Assembly (NCBI RefSeq): GCF_900113285.1
Contig: NZ_FOOT01000001.1
Span: forward strand, 930,001-994,000
Source: Pontibacter chinhatensis
GTDB lineage: Bacteria; Bacteroidota; Bacteroidia; Cytophagales; Hymenobacteraceae
Length of the DNA stretch: 64,000 nt
Direction of reading: 5' to 3'
Below the pieces are notes generated by a model, which saw only the letters and a program-made list of their open reading frames with translations, made no database searches and had not been told where the DNA came from. Both the position numbers and the translations under genes were made by a program. Position 1 is the stretch's first letter. The number at the start of each line of letters is the position of its first letter. Shown in pieces: positions 8,224 to 17,854 of this stretch.

Positions 8224-10806
8224 TTAGTCTAGCTGGCTTTCTGCCTGCTCCAGCCAAACGCCCTCTATTTCAAAACTATAAGTCTGGGGCGCAGCGCCTT
8301 CGCCAATGGTTAGCTCCAACTTTTCGACCTGGCGCAGGTTAAAGGACGCTGCTGCACCGGATTGGAAACGGAAAGGGTGAAAACCGGGGTATGGCCTTGG
8401 CAGAAGTATAAAAGCGGAAGGTGTCAGGCTACTGAGCGGTACTTCTATCTCCCTGAACTCGGAATCGAGGTTGATACTTGCAGCAAAGGCCGAGCCTGCG
8501 GCAGTAATCAGCGACAGCTTTGCCTGAACAGGAGCCGCTGCGCGAGCCCGGATCACCAGTTTGTCAAAAGTAGGCAACTCTGTCTGCCGCCCCGCCAACT
8601 TATCCCCCACATATACCTGAAAGCCCATCACGCCCTCCTGCGGTTTTTCCTGGCTGGTAAGTTTGAGGATGAGTTGTCCGGGCTTTTTACCAGTGATAAC
8701 CTGCCGCTCATTGCCTTGCCAGAGGTTGGGGTAGATAAACAGGTTCTGATCGGTTGACGGATTAAACAGGGACAGCGCGCCATTTGCAGCGGCCACATAC
8801 GTCTGCCACATATCAGTCTGTACATAGTCCCAGGCCCAGGGATTGCCCTTGTGCCCTCCCGGGAAAACGGTAAAGTCCTCGTCAGGCTCCTCCACGATGA
8901 TTCTATACTTCAGCGCCCCGGGGGTGAGCAGTTCGGCGGGCACTGCTGCCTCATACGTATAAGGTCGCACCTGCTTCATCTCCACCGTATTCCAGACACC
9001 CGAGAGGTTGTTGGCAGCCAGGCTTACTTTGGCTTTGGCATCGGCCCCTGCTATGGTTGCCTGAATGGTATACGGCTTGCCGGAGCTCACCTCTGCCAAA
9101 GGGGTATGGCGCAGGTATACCTTTCCCGTAGTGGGTTGCGGGGCCACAAACTCTCTTAACCCAATGGTCCCTAAGGCTTTGGCATTCGCCTTTTTTATAC
9201 TTTTGCCGCCCTTGGAAAGCAGGTATACCCCCGGCCTGACGTTGAAGCTTCTGCTACTTGCTTTGGAAGTATAGCTGTTGCCCTCGTTCAGCCCTTCCAC
9301 CGCAAAGCTGTTTCCCAAATCCTGCAGGCTGATTTCCATCGGGTGCTCCTGCCACTGTATGCTTGTCACGCTTTTCCTGGGAGATGCTTTGGCAAACGGG
9401 TCGCTCACATGAATGGCGTCCGGCATCACTTCCAGCCGCCACACACCGTTTTCGAGCTTATCCAAAAAGTAGGCGCCGGTACCGCTATACTTTACCACGG
9501 CCGAGCTTCCCACTCCCGCTACTTTTGCCAGCTTGTTGACATTGGCTGGTTTGGTGCTGGTGGTACCGGAGTAGTAGAATTTCTCCGGGGTGTTCATCTC
9601 GCTCAACTTTTCCTTGTAGCTCACCCGGAACACATCAAACACGGTATCGGCGGGGTAAGCGCCGTAGCTTTTCAGGCGCGGAAGCCGCAGAAAGGCCTCG
9701 GCGGCAATCATCAGGCTGATGGCTTTGTCCGGGGTGTAGGCCAGGTTGAGGTAGTGTGTCTGGTATTCGGTATTTCCGTAGGCGGTGGCCAGCGGGTCGT
9801 AGGCAAACTGGGTGGCCCACTGAAAACCAGCCTGCCGGAAGCTGCGGGCCATGGCCGGGTACATGTACGGGTCGAGTATATCGCCGGCATCAAACTCATA
9901 CACCATGCGGGCCTTGCCGGCATACTGCGGAATGGTATCGAAGGGAATGCGGTACTGATCTACGTGCGGCAGGTAGTTGCCCTGCAAGGTGCGGTTAGCC
10001 ACCAAACCCGTCGGGTACCACTGAAAGGTCACGCCCTGTATGTTGGCCTTCGCCACGGCATCGGCATAGGTGGGCGACTCGCTGATATTGTAGAAGATGG
10101 GCTTTGTCCAGCCGGTGCCGCGCACGGCCTGCACCATGCGGTTCACGTACTCGGTGGCCCGTTCCTTGGGTCCGGAGTGCTTGGGCTCGTTATTGATCTC
10201 AGCGGCAATGATGTCTGGGTCGTCCTGGTAAGAGAGTTTTGTGTAAGGATTTACGTGCTTGAAAAACTGCTGCAGGTAACGCTCCTGTGCCACAAAGGCG
10301 GCCTCTTCGGTGACGGCTTGCTGCTTGTTGTAGATGCTGGAGAAGCCGGCTGTTTTCATGTCCGGCTCCGGGTAGCCCGGCCCCCAAAAAGCGATAGGCG
10401 TCAGGAAGATTTTGATGTTTCGCTCCTTCAGCTTGGCTACCAGGTAATCGAACAGGCGCAGGTGCTCGTTCTCCAGCAGGTTGCCCACCGAGTCAGAAAT
10501 CTCCGTATCCCATACGTGCACCCGGAAAGCGTTCACCCCCATGCGGGCGAAATGGTACACATCCTGATCAATGGCCTTTTCCAGATCCACGCCCAGGGCC
10601 TTGTGTGAGCGGTAGCCGTAAGCGAAGGGCACGGTATAGTTTATCCCGAAGAAGTTCGCTTCTTTATCTCCCTTCTGCCAACGCATCACACCCTGCTTGT
10701 CTACATACACACCGCTTTTGTTTTGCCCAAAAAGGGAGGTGTAAGGTAGGGTTAAAAGTATAAGAAGAAGCACCAGGTGCCGTGCGGTTTTCAGTAAAGG
10801 TGTCAT
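8224..10806 (-). CDS. secreted GH5-like (clan GH-A) glycoside hydrolase
   Basis: 860 aa with an N-terminal signal peptide (hydrophobic 10-26, cleavage near LFGQ). Residues about 40-390 look like a GH-A (beta/alpha)8 barrel: FFGINYTVPFAYG, MGVNAFRVHVWD, acid/base motif INNEPKH (Glu207) and a probable nucleophile in MVYEFDAGD (Glu304). Residues about 400-860 are beta-rich with a likely carbohydrate-binding module near the end; I cannot name it. Within clan GH-A the GH5/cellulase-like assignment is by motif only and the substrate is unknown. It lies between the GH13 amylase and FecR on the same strand, so it probably belongs to the glucan locus. Confidence 0.75.
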   Translation of the reverse strand: MTPLLKTARHLVLLLILLTLPYTSLFGQNKSGVYVDKQGVMRWQKGDKEANFFGINYTVPFAYGYRSHKALGVDLEKAIDQDVYHFARMGVNAFRVHVWDTEISDSVGNLLENEHLRLFDYLVAKLKERNIKIFLTPIAFWGPGYPEPDMKTAGFSSIYNKQQAVTEEAAFVAQERYLQQFFKHVNPYTKLSYQDDPDIIAAEINNEPKHSGPKERATEYVNRMVQAVRGTGWTKPIFYNISESPTYADAVAKANIQGVTFQWYPTGLVANRTLQGNYLPHVDQYRIPFDTIPQYAGKARMVYEFDAGDILDPYMYPAMARSFRQAGFQWATQFAYDPLATAYGNTEYQTHYLNLAYTPDKAISLMIAAEAFLRLPRLKSYGAYPADTVFDVFRVSYKEKLSEMNTPEKFYYSGTTSTKPANVNKLAKVAGVGSSAVVKYSGTGAYFLDKLENGVWRLEVMPDAIHVSDPFAKASPRKSVTSIQWQEHPMEISLQDLGNSFAVEGLNEGNSYTSKASSRSFNVRPGVYLLSKGGKSIKKANAKALGTIGLREFVAPQPTTGKVYLRHTPLAEVSSGKPYTIQATIAGADAKAKVSLAANNLSGVWNTVEMKQVRPYTYEAAVPAELLTPGALKYRIIVEEPDEDFTVFPGGHKGNPWAWDYVQTDMWQTYVAAANGALSLFNPSTDQNLFIYPNLWQGNERQVITGKKPGQLILKLTSQEKPQEGVMGFQVYVGDKLAGRQTELPTFDKLVIRARAAAPVQAKLSLITAAGSAFAASINLDSEFREIEVPLSSLTPSAFILLPRPYPGFHPFRFQSGAAASFNLRQVEKLELTIGEGAAPQTYSFEIEGVWLEQAESQLD

Positions 10807-10834
10807 AACGGGATGATGGTTAAGAGATCAAAGC

Positions 10835-10884
10835 AAAGAGCCGCGCAGGGCTATACTTTCCTATAGCGCCACGCGGCTCTTTTT
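10835..10884 (-). terminator. hairpin terminator after GH13 gene
   Basis: An 11-bp stem (10835-10845 with 10872-10882) with a 26-nt loop that itself contains TATACTT, flanked by an A/T-run on each side. It lies between the GH13 and GH5-like genes, so the GH13 gene may form its own transcription unit. Confidence 0.65.
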
Positions 10885-10908
10885 ATCCCTCCCGGGGGCA
10901 AAAAACTG

Positions 10909-13728
10909 CTATTCACCCACCTTCACCAGCTTCTGCACATGGTAGGTGTCGCCGGCGCGCAGGTGCAGGTAGTATAAACCACCCCGAACGTTATGCAGGG
11001 GAAGCGGTTGCTGCCATACTTCCTGGGTTTTGTGCAGTGTATCACGGTAAACAACGCGGCCTGTTACATCTAGCACCTGCAGCTGCACCTGTCCGCGGTA
11101 ATCGCTCTCCAAGTATAAATTCACAGCCCCGGGCGTGGGATTCGGGTATACTTTTATACTTGTACCGGCCACCAGCAGCTCGTCAGCGGAAAGTATGATG
11201 CGGCCCCAGGGGAGCAGGTTCGGTTTCGGCTGGTCCAGTTGCTGGGTCGTGAAAAGCCTGAACTCGCCCGGCTCAAGCAGGACCTCCCTTTCCGGATCGG
11301 TTACCAGCAGCTCCTCCCCGGTAAAATAATCGTACCAGGTGCCCGCCTGCGGGAAATCTGTTTGGGCCGTCTGCTGCTGCACATCAAAGTTGCCGATCAG
11401 AAACACGCTCATGTCCTCGCTGCGAAGCGTGATGCGCTTGACAATGTTAGCCAGATCCAATGTAAAGTCTTCGGTTGCAAAAGCGGGCTGTGAGGTTTTA
11501 AGCTTGATCAGTTCAGCGTATACCTGGTAGAGCTTAGCCCGCTCTGGGTCGTTCTGGTACTCCCAACGGATGGGCTTGTTGCCTGTGCGGCCGTTCTCCT
11601 CTATCGACACGTCATAGCCCAGCTCCCCGAATTGCCAGAGCATCTTGGGCCCCGGCACGGTGAGGGCAAAGGCGGCGGCCAGCTTGGCGCGGTTCAGGGC
11701 AGTGGGCAGGTTGCGCGTACTGTAGCTGCTGGTGGACTTGCCGTTTTGCTTCACATCATACACCAGGCGTTCCTCGTCGTGGCTTTCCAAATAACCGATA
11801 ACGTGCGGCTGCTCCCACCCTCTTACCTTGTGCGACAGCCACTGCGGATTGGCATTTTGCCCTTTGCCCAGCTGGCGGAAATTGTGGTTGGCGTTGCCCC
11901 AGAACAGCATCCCGTAATTAGCCAGCTCCTTCTCTTCGGCGTTGTCGGCAAAGTGCTCCAGTATCACGTAGGCGGTCTTATCTATACTTCGGATGTCGTT
12001 GTAGATGCGCTTCCAGGTAGCCACGCGGTCATCATCGTAGGCACTCCAGGCATCCACGTTATCGCCTGTTTGTTTCTGGGTAAAGCCTTTGGAGAGGTCG
12101 AAGCGGAAACCATCCACCTTATACTCTTGAAGCCAGAACTCCGTCACGCGCTGCACCAGGGCTTGGGTGGCCGGGCTGTCGTGGTTAAAGTCAAAGAACA
12201 CGCTATAAGGGTGTGTGGCCTGCTGGTTAAAGTATGGATTGTCGGCGGAGGGCTTCGTGCCATCCCAATACAGTTTCACGTAGGGGAATTCGTAGTCGGC
12301 CTGGTTGAGCACGATGTCCAGTATCACGGCGATGCCTGCCTGGTGCGCTGCATCAATAAACGCTTTTAAATCCTCTGCTGTGCCGTAAGCTTTGTCTGGG
12401 GCAAAGAAGAAGGTCGGGTTGTAGCCCCACGACTCGTTCCCGGTGAACTCCATAACCGGCATGAGCTGAATGGCATTTATGCCCAGTCTTTTAAAATAGC
12501 CCAGCGTGTCCGTCAGCGTTTTATAATTGCGGGTAGTTACAAAGTCGCGCAGCAGCAGCTCGTACACCACCAGTTGTTCCACAGCGGGCCTTTCGAAGTT
12601 GGTTACCTGCCAGTTATACTTGGGCCGCTGGGTTTGCAGCACCGACACAATGCCCGTCGCCTCTTCCGGGTAAGGCTTCAGATTCGGGTAATTGGCAGCA
12701 GTCAGGAAACGGTCGTGCTCCGGGTCCAGGATCTTCTCGGCGTAAGGGTCGGCCACGGCCAGCTCGCCATCCACCAGGTACTGGTAAGCCACCTCCTGCC
12801 CTGCCGGGAGCCCGGTCAGGCGCAGCCAGTAGCGTTCCCCGTCCGGCGTGCGGTTCATCAGGTATTGTTGCGTTGGTTGCCAGTCGCTGAATTCACCTAC
12901 CGCGTACACATACTGTTTGCGGGGCGCGTAGAGCACCAGCACCACCTCCTCTTCATCCACGTAATTAATGCCTTCCTGCATCCCGGCGGGCAGGGCAGCC
13001 ACCGGAGAAGTCGGCTTAATCATGTACTCTAATACATCAGTGGCGCTTTCCGTCTCCGTTTTCGCCTCCACCACCAGGCGGTGGCGCTTCCCCTGGTCAG
13101 CGCCAGTGCGTAAAGTATAGCTGAGTTTGTCACTTCCATTTGCCCTGCGTACTTCTACGCCGTCGTGCAGCAGGCGCAGCTCGGCTGCCTCCGAGGCCTT
13201 TACCTCTACCTGTATCGTGCTGTTGGGGGCGACAAAGAAAAACTCCCGCTCCGGCTGCTGAAAGGCTACCTGAAAAGCGGTTTCGTAAAGGGTAATAATG
13301 ATATCCTCGGTTTGAGCGGTGCCGTTTCCGTTTTTCAGGAGCAAACCCATTTTACGGATAGGCGTACCAGCCGGCACCCCAAAATACTGCCGCGGCACCA
13401 AGGTAATCTGCCACTTGTCGTTGCCCAGCGGTGTCATCTTGCCCGGCTCGAAGGGGGCGCCCCAGTTGTTCTGGCCGGCCGGCTGGTACTCAAAGGCATT
13501 CGTATCTTCGGAAGTCCCTGCCCCCGACCATAAGTATACATCACCGGTCTTACCGAGCAAGCCCTTTGCCCGGCTGTCTTTGGCTTTGGTCAGGTCGAAG
13601 GTGATGGTAACAGCCTTGTCTGCCGTCGGGAAGGCCGGCTCGGTTGTAACTACCTGCGCCTGCAGCCGCCAACCGGATAACAGAAGCCAAAGCAGCAGAA
13701 AATAAGAAATGGGAGTAGAGAGCTTCAT
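10909..13728 (-). CDS. secreted GH13 alpha-amylase family enzyme with T9SS sorting tail
   Basis: 939 aa. Signal peptide 1-25; beta-sandwich modules about 27-240; a CBM48/E-set-like module about 255-350 (VYAVGEFSDWQP); a GH13 barrel about 380-790; a C-terminal Por-secretion domain about 855-939 (KVYPNPTPGAVNLYL to LVKVGE). GH13 regions are present: DIVLNQ (I), GFRFDLSKGF (II, nucleophile Asp544), ILEHFAD (III, acid/base Glu591) and LESHDEER (IV, His-Asp). The type A T9SS tail predicts export across the outer membrane and surface attachment or release. The role is initial cleavage of starch-like glucans for SusC/D. Odd: region I has Gln where most GH13 enzymes have His. Confidence 0.92.
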   Translation of the reverse strand: MKLSTPISYFLLLWLLLSGWRLQAQVVTTEPAFPTADKAVTITFDLTKAKDSRAKGLLGKTGDVYLWSGAGTSEDTNAFEYQPAGQNNWGAPFEPGKMTPLGNDKWQITLVPRQYFGVPAGTPIRKMGLLLKNGNGTAQTEDIIITLYETAFQVAFQQPEREFFFVAPNSTIQVEVKASEAAELRLLHDGVEVRRANGSDKLSYTLRTGADQGKRHRLVVEAKTETESATDVLEYMIKPTSPVAALPAGMQEGINYVDEEEVVLVLYAPRKQYVYAVGEFSDWQPTQQYLMNRTPDGERYWLRLTGLPAGQEVAYQYLVDGELAVADPYAEKILDPEHDRFLTAANYPNLKPYPEEATGIVSVLQTQRPKYNWQVTNFERPAVEQLVVYELLLRDFVTTRNYKTLTDTLGYFKRLGINAIQLMPVMEFTGNESWGYNPTFFFAPDKAYGTAEDLKAFIDAAHQAGIAVILDIVLNQADYEFPYVKLYWDGTKPSADNPYFNQQATHPYSVFFDFNHDSPATQALVQRVTEFWLQEYKVDGFRFDLSKGFTQKQTGDNVDAWSAYDDDRVATWKRIYNDIRSIDKTAYVILEHFADNAEEKELANYGMLFWGNANHNFRQLGKGQNANPQWLSHKVRGWEQPHVIGYLESHDEERLVYDVKQNGKSTSSYSTRNLPTALNRAKLAAAFALTVPGPKMLWQFGELGYDVSIEENGRTGNKPIRWEYQNDPERAKLYQVYAELIKLKTSQPAFATEDFTLDLANIVKRITLRSEDMSVFLIGNFDVQQQTAQTDFPQAGTWYDYFTGEELLVTDPEREVLLEPGEFRLFTTQQLDQPKPNLLPWGRIILSADELLVAGTSIKVYPNPTPGAVNLYLESDYRGQVQLQVLDVTGRVVYRDTLHKTQEVWQQPLPLHNVRGGLYYLHLRAGDTYHVQKLVKVGE

Positions 13729-14082
13729 AGGCTAGCGATTGTTTTAAGGTGAGATGTATTATTTACAGGCCCGGCTATACGGGGTGCTTAAACTCCGGCT
13801 CTTTGCCTGACCGCAAAAGGTAAGAACTATGGGCTAGATAAAAACACTACCACTTCACTTATTAATCATAAATAATGCAGCGCTTTCCTGCGGCCCTATC
13901 CATACTTTAGGCCGGATTTGAAGTTTTCATTAAAATAGCATAAAACAGAACTTGATTTGTAAATCTTGTGTATATTCGTGCGAAGTTATGCATTATTTTC
14001 GCACAGCCATACAGCGGTTTTAGAAGTACGATTTAACAAATGATGCTCCTATAACTTTTAGCCAAAATATAAAAACAACCGC
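13729..14082. other. divergent intergenic region (354 bp)
   Basis: The AT-rich gap between the divergent GH13 and kinase genes holds no ORF I would support. TATATTCG at 13971-13978 resembles the Bacteroidota -7 box with one mismatch, with TTG at 13952-13954 (16 nt away) as a weak -33 partner, and could serve the kinase operon. A minus-strand promoter for the amylase is not obvious. Confidence 0.4.
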
Positions 14083-15573
14083 TTGCAACCTCCTGTATTA
14101 AAAGAGATTAGCCACGATTACTCCCGCGAGTTTTATCGCGCCATTGTGGGTAACAGCATAGACCTGATCGCTGTTCTGAGTGAGGAGTATACCTATACTT
14201 TCGTGGGCGAGTCTGTCACGGCTGTACTTGGCTATACCCCGCAGGAGCTGTTGGGTCAGCCTGCTGCAGCATTCATTCACCCCGAGGACCTGGCAGGAGT
14301 AAGAGAGGCGCTGGACAGGCTGCTGGTTTTTGAGCCGGCTCAGGTACCGGCCTTCCGGTTCAGGCACAAGAGCGGCGAATGGCGTTGGCTGGAGGGCACC
14401 GGAAAGAATATGCTGCACGACGAGCACGTGCGGGGAATATTGACCAGCTCCCGCGATGTAACAGCAGCCACAAAATTGGCCTATGACCTGGACCACCACC
14501 AGGCTTACTACAAGTCGCTGTTTTTCGAGCACCCCGACACCGTTTTCACCCTGAACCTGGATGGCACCTTCAAAAAGGTGAACGGGCACCTGCACAAGCT
14601 CACCGGCTACGAGGCACACGAGCTGCTCAACCAGCCCTACTACACGCTGCTGCACCCCGACTCCCTGGAAACAGCGGCGGAGACCATGGAGAAAATATGG
14701 GCTGGGCAGGCCCTGACGCAGGAAGTATGCCTCATTACCAAAGAAGGCGAAACCAGGAATGTCAGCGTGTCGATGATGCCGGTATACTTCCGGGGAGAGC
14801 TGCAGGGGGCGCAGGGCATCGCCAAAGACATCACGGAAACCGTAAAGTCGCAAAAACTACTCATCAAGCTGGCTGACGATGTGTACAAGCACAACCTGGA
14901 CCTGCAGCAGTTCACTTACATGATCTCGCATAACCTGCGCGCGCCGGTTGCCAACGCCCTGGGCCTTGTGCAGTTAGTGCACAGGCTGCCCAAAGAAACA
15001 GCCAACTATGACGCCGCCCTCGAAAAGCTGCGTGACTCCATCGAGCAGCTCGACACTGTGGTGAAAGACATCAACGAGATCCTGTCGCTGCGCGAGGACG
15101 GCCGCGTTTCCAAACGCGAAAATGTATATATTAGCCACGTTTGCCAGCAGGTGCTGGATCAGTTTGAGCATCAGATTGCGCTTACCAGCGCGCAGGTGCA
15201 GGTAGAGGTGGACCCCAGCTTCCGGCTCATGTCCATCCGCTCCTACCTGTACAGCATCCTGTACAACCTGATCTCTAACAGCCTGAAGTATAAATCCGAT
15301 TTCAGGCAGTTGGAACTAATCATAAAGGCTGAGCGTGACAAGCGGGGGTATGTGCTTACCGTGCGTGATAACGGCTCAGGTATGGATATGCACCTGGTGC
15401 GGCACCAGCTCTTCCAGCTGTACAAGCGTTTCCACCCCAACACCCATGGCAAGGGAATAGGCTTATACCTGGTAAAAACGCAGGTGCAGGCCCTGAACGG
15501 CAAAATAGAAGTTGAAAGTGCCCCCGACCAGGGCACCACATTTAAGATATACCTAGGAGCAAAACATGTATAA
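14083..15573 (+). CDS. soluble PAS-PAS sensor histidine kinase
   Basis: 496 aa with no membrane span. Two PAS domains (about 20-130 and 145-255, each with an HPE/HPD element), then a dimerisation/phosphoacceptor helix with ISHNLRAP (His283) and a GHKL ATPase: N box YNLISNSLKYKS (about 394-405), G1 DNGSGMD (429-435), G2 GKGIGLYLVK (456-465). The start is uncertain: no in-frame ATG exists before the PAS region, so a TTG at 14083 is used; an in-frame stop lies at 14059. The last 8 bp overlap the response-regulator gene, implying translational coupling and a cognate pair. A cytoplasmic signal is expected. The 16022 kinase is a paralogue with one PAS domain. Confidence 0.88.
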   Translation: MQPPVLKEISHDYSREFYRAIVGNSIDLIAVLSEEYTYTFVGESVTAVLGYTPQELLGQPAAAFIHPEDLAGVREALDRLLVFEPAQVPAFRFRHKSGEWRWLEGTGKNMLHDEHVRGILTSSRDVTAATKLAYDLDHHQAYYKSLFFEHPDTVFTLNLDGTFKKVNGHLHKLTGYEAHELLNQPYYTLLHPDSLETAAETMEKIWAGQALTQEVCLITKEGETRNVSVSMMPVYFRGELQGAQGIAKDITETVKSQKLLIKLADDVYKHNLDLQQFTYMISHNLRAPVANALGLVQLVHRLPKETANYDAALEKLRDSIEQLDTVVKDINEILSLREDGRVSKRENVYISHVCQQVLDQFEHQIALTSAQVQVEVDPSFRLMSIRSYLYSILYNLISNSLKYKSDFRQLELIIKAERDKRGYVLTVRDNGSGMDMHLVRHQLFQLYKRFHPNTHGKGIGLYLVKTQVQALNGKIEVESAPDQGTTFKIYLGAKHV

Positions 15574-15961
15574 CAAGGTTTTCATTGTGGATGATGACGA
15601 AGTGAGCATCTTCCTGACAGAGACGATTCTGGAGGCCGAAAGCTTTGCCACGGAATGCAGGGGATTCCTGGATGCGCAGCAGGCCCTGCAGAGCCTGCTG
15701 GAAAGCGCGGCAGGAAACGAGGAGGCGCTCCCGGAAGTTATTTTCCTCGACCTGAACATGCCATTTCTGAGCGGCTGGGATTTTCTGGAGGCCCTCGCCC
15801 CGTACGAGGAGGCTCTGAAAGGCCGTTGCCGCATCTATATCCTTACCTCCTCGGTGGACGAGCAGGAGCGCCGGCGCGCCAACAGCAGCAGCCTGGTGGC
15901 CGGCTTTCTGCAAAAGCCCCTGGAAGACCAATGGGTTCTTCAGCTTAAGAAGAGCTACTAA
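15566..15961 (+). CDS. single-domain response regulator (receiver only)
   Basis: 131 aa consisting only of a CheY-like receiver: acidic pocket VDDDE (9-12), phospho-acceptor Asp62 in FLDLNMP, switch LTSS and conserved Lys in QKP. There is no output domain, so it acts by protein contact or in a phosphorelay. It overlaps the upstream kinase by 8 bp. It is closely similar to the regulator at 17367 (same VDDDEVS.FL and FLDLNMP blocks), showing that the kinase/regulator pair was duplicated. Confidence 0.93.
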   Translation: MYNKVFIVDDDEVSIFLTETILEAESFATECRGFLDAQQALQSLLESAAGNEEALPEVIFLDLNMPFLSGWDFLEALAPYEEALKGRCRIYILTSSVDEQERRRANSSSLVAGFLQKPLEDQWVLQLKKSY

Positions 15962-16021
15962 GCCAACACCATACTTACCACTACCACCCTATTACACTAC
16001 ACAACACAAACTTAACACCCG

Positions 16022-17143
16022 ATGAACGTTTTCTATTCACCCTTGCAACATAGCGCCGGGCTCGCGTCTATGAGGCTGGAGCAGCTGAACAGGCGCTACT
16101 TCAACAATTACCCTGACGCGATCTACACGATCGGGATGGACAATGCCTTCCATACGGTGAACAATACCGTATGCCAGGTGCTGCAGCGCAGTCGGGAGGA
16201 GCTCATTGGGCAAAGTTTCAGTCTTTTCATTCATCCGGAGCACTGGGAGGAATCGGTGGGGTACTTCAGGGCCGCCAGCCAGGGAGCTCCGCAACGTTAC
16301 CAAACCGTGGTGCTGCGGGAGAACGGGGAGTCTGTTTTTTTGGATGTGACCAATTTCCCGCTGAAGGTGGACGGCGAGATGGTGGGCATTCTGGGCATCG
16401 CTAAGGATATCACCCTGCAGAAAGAGCGCGAGCGGGCACTACTGCAGACCTCACAGGAACTGCAGCGCCAGAACGAGGAGCTGGAGTTGTTCCGTAAGAT
16501 CATCGCCCATGATTTCCGCAGCCCCATTGCCCGCCTGCTGGGCCTGGGCAGGCTCCTGCAAAAAGACAACCTGCCAGAGAAAACAAAGCAAACAGCCGTG
16601 AATGCCATCCTGCAATCGGCGCAGCAGCTGGACGGCATGGTGCGCGACCTGAACCAGATGCTTACCTTGCACCACCAGGGCGACGAACCCCGCGAGCTAT
16701 GCGACGTGGAGGAGCTGGTGCAGCATTGCCTGAGCGATCTGCAGCAGGAAATAAACAATGCCGAGGCGACCGTAACACTGGCTGGCTCCGAGAGCCTGCA
16801 CCTGTTTACCGTCAAAGCCTTCCTGACCAGCATCATCCGCAACCTGCTATCCAATGCCATTAAGTACAGGCAACCGGGGCGAACGCTTGCGATTATCGTT
16901 TCAGTGGAGCAGCACGATAACGAAGCCGTGATTTCAGTGGCGGATAACGGCACCGGCATGGATCTGGAAAAGGTGGGCACCTCGCTGTTTAAGATGTACA
17001 AACGCTTCCACCACGAAATAGACGGCAAAGGGCTTGGCCTCTACCTGGTAAAGGAGCAGGTACGGCTGCTGGGCGGGCGCATAGAGGTAGAAAGCACCCC
17101 AGGCGCGGGCACTACCTTTACCCTCCGGCTTCCCATACTTTAA
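16022..17143 (+). CDS. soluble PAS sensor histidine kinase (second copy)
   Basis: 373 aa, cytoplasmic. One PAS domain (about 20-130, with FIHPEHW), phosphoacceptor IAHDFRSP (His163) and an ATPase domain with NLLSNAIKYR, DNGTGMD and GKGLGLYLVKEQ ending in GTTFTLRLP. A clear paralogue of the kinase at 14083 that lacks one PAS domain. The gap to the preceding regulator is 60 bp. Its likely partner is the receiver at 17367, 223 bp downstream. The ATG at 16022 directly follows an AT-rich leader. Confidence 0.92.
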   Translation: MNVFYSPLQHSAGLASMRLEQLNRRYFNNYPDAIYTIGMDNAFHTVNNTVCQVLQRSREELIGQSFSLFIHPEHWEESVGYFRAASQGAPQRYQTVVLRENGESVFLDVTNFPLKVDGEMVGILGIAKDITLQKERERALLQTSQELQRQNEELELFRKIIAHDFRSPIARLLGLGRLLQKDNLPEKTKQTAVNAILQSAQQLDGMVRDLNQMLTLHHQGDEPRELCDVEELVQHCLSDLQQEINNAEATVTLAGSESLHLFTVKAFLTSIIRNLLSNAIKYRQPGRTLAIIVSVEQHDNEAVISVADNGTGMDLEKVGTSLFKMYKRFHHEIDGKGLGLYLVKEQVRLLGGRIEVESTPGAGTTFTLRLPIL

Positions 17144-17366
17144 TTTTATACTTTCCTCCCTATTATCAGGCACAGTGCTGCTGCAGATGCCCCGCTGAGT
17201 CATTGGCTAAATTTAAGCCTCCCTCTACTAAGCAAGTATAGCTCCTGAGGCACTCTGACCCTGTTTAGCCGTACATCCCGTTGGCTTGCCGTTACACCCT
17301 GCCTGCATCAGGACGGTTCAAAATGAGCCTGCCGCAAAAGCGCTGTATACTTGTTATAGGGTTCCT

Positions 17367-17771
17367 GTGTTCGAGAAAGTGTATATCATTGATGATGACG
17401 AGGTCAGTGTTTTCCTTGCCCAGACCATGCTGGAGGCGGAAGGGTTTGCGCGGGAGTATGAGACCTTCCAGAATCCCTGCGATGCAATCCATCAGCTGCT
17501 GCCCATCCTGCAACAGGAGCAAACTGAAAGTATACCCAATGCCATTTTCCTCGACCTGAACATGCCCCAGATGGACGGCTGGCATTTTCTGGACAAGCTT
17601 TCTCCACACGCTGAGCTCCTGAAACAAAACTGCCGGCTCTACATCCTCACCTCCTCCTTAGACTCCATGGACGTTCGAAAGGCAAAGACCTACGATTTCC
17701 TGGCACGCTTCCTGCAAAAGCCCCTCGAGGAAAGCGACATCCAACAAATACTTCACGGGCTTAATTCCTGA
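17367..17771 (+). CDS. single-domain response regulator (second copy)
   Basis: 134 aa from a GTG start at 17367. I chose this start because it aligns exactly with the paralogue at 15566 (VFEKVYIIDDDEV against MYNKVFIVDDDEV); the same frame opens at a TTG at 17286, but that adds 27 unrelated residues. Receiver features: DDDE 9-12, phospho-acceptor Asp63 in FLDLNMP, LTSS, QKP. No output domain. Probably the partner of the kinase at 16022. It may have its own promoter in the 223-bp gap. Confidence 0.88.
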   Translation: MFEKVYIIDDDEVSVFLAQTMLEAEGFAREYETFQNPCDAIHQLLPILQQEQTESIPNAIFLDLNMPQMDGWHFLDKLSPHAELLKQNCRLYILTSSLDSMDVRKAKTYDFLARFLQKPLEESDIQQILHGLNS

Positions 17772-17854
17772 AGCCGCCCCCTGCCTTCACCCATCCTACC
17801 GCTCGTCTCAGCTCTATTTTATAACTTTAGGGCTTGTCCATGGTATAGGTTTGT

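Noticed and set aside
17286..17771. Longer second response regulator starting at TTG 17286
   Set aside because: The extra 27 residues have no match in the paralogue, whose start aligns with GTG 17367.
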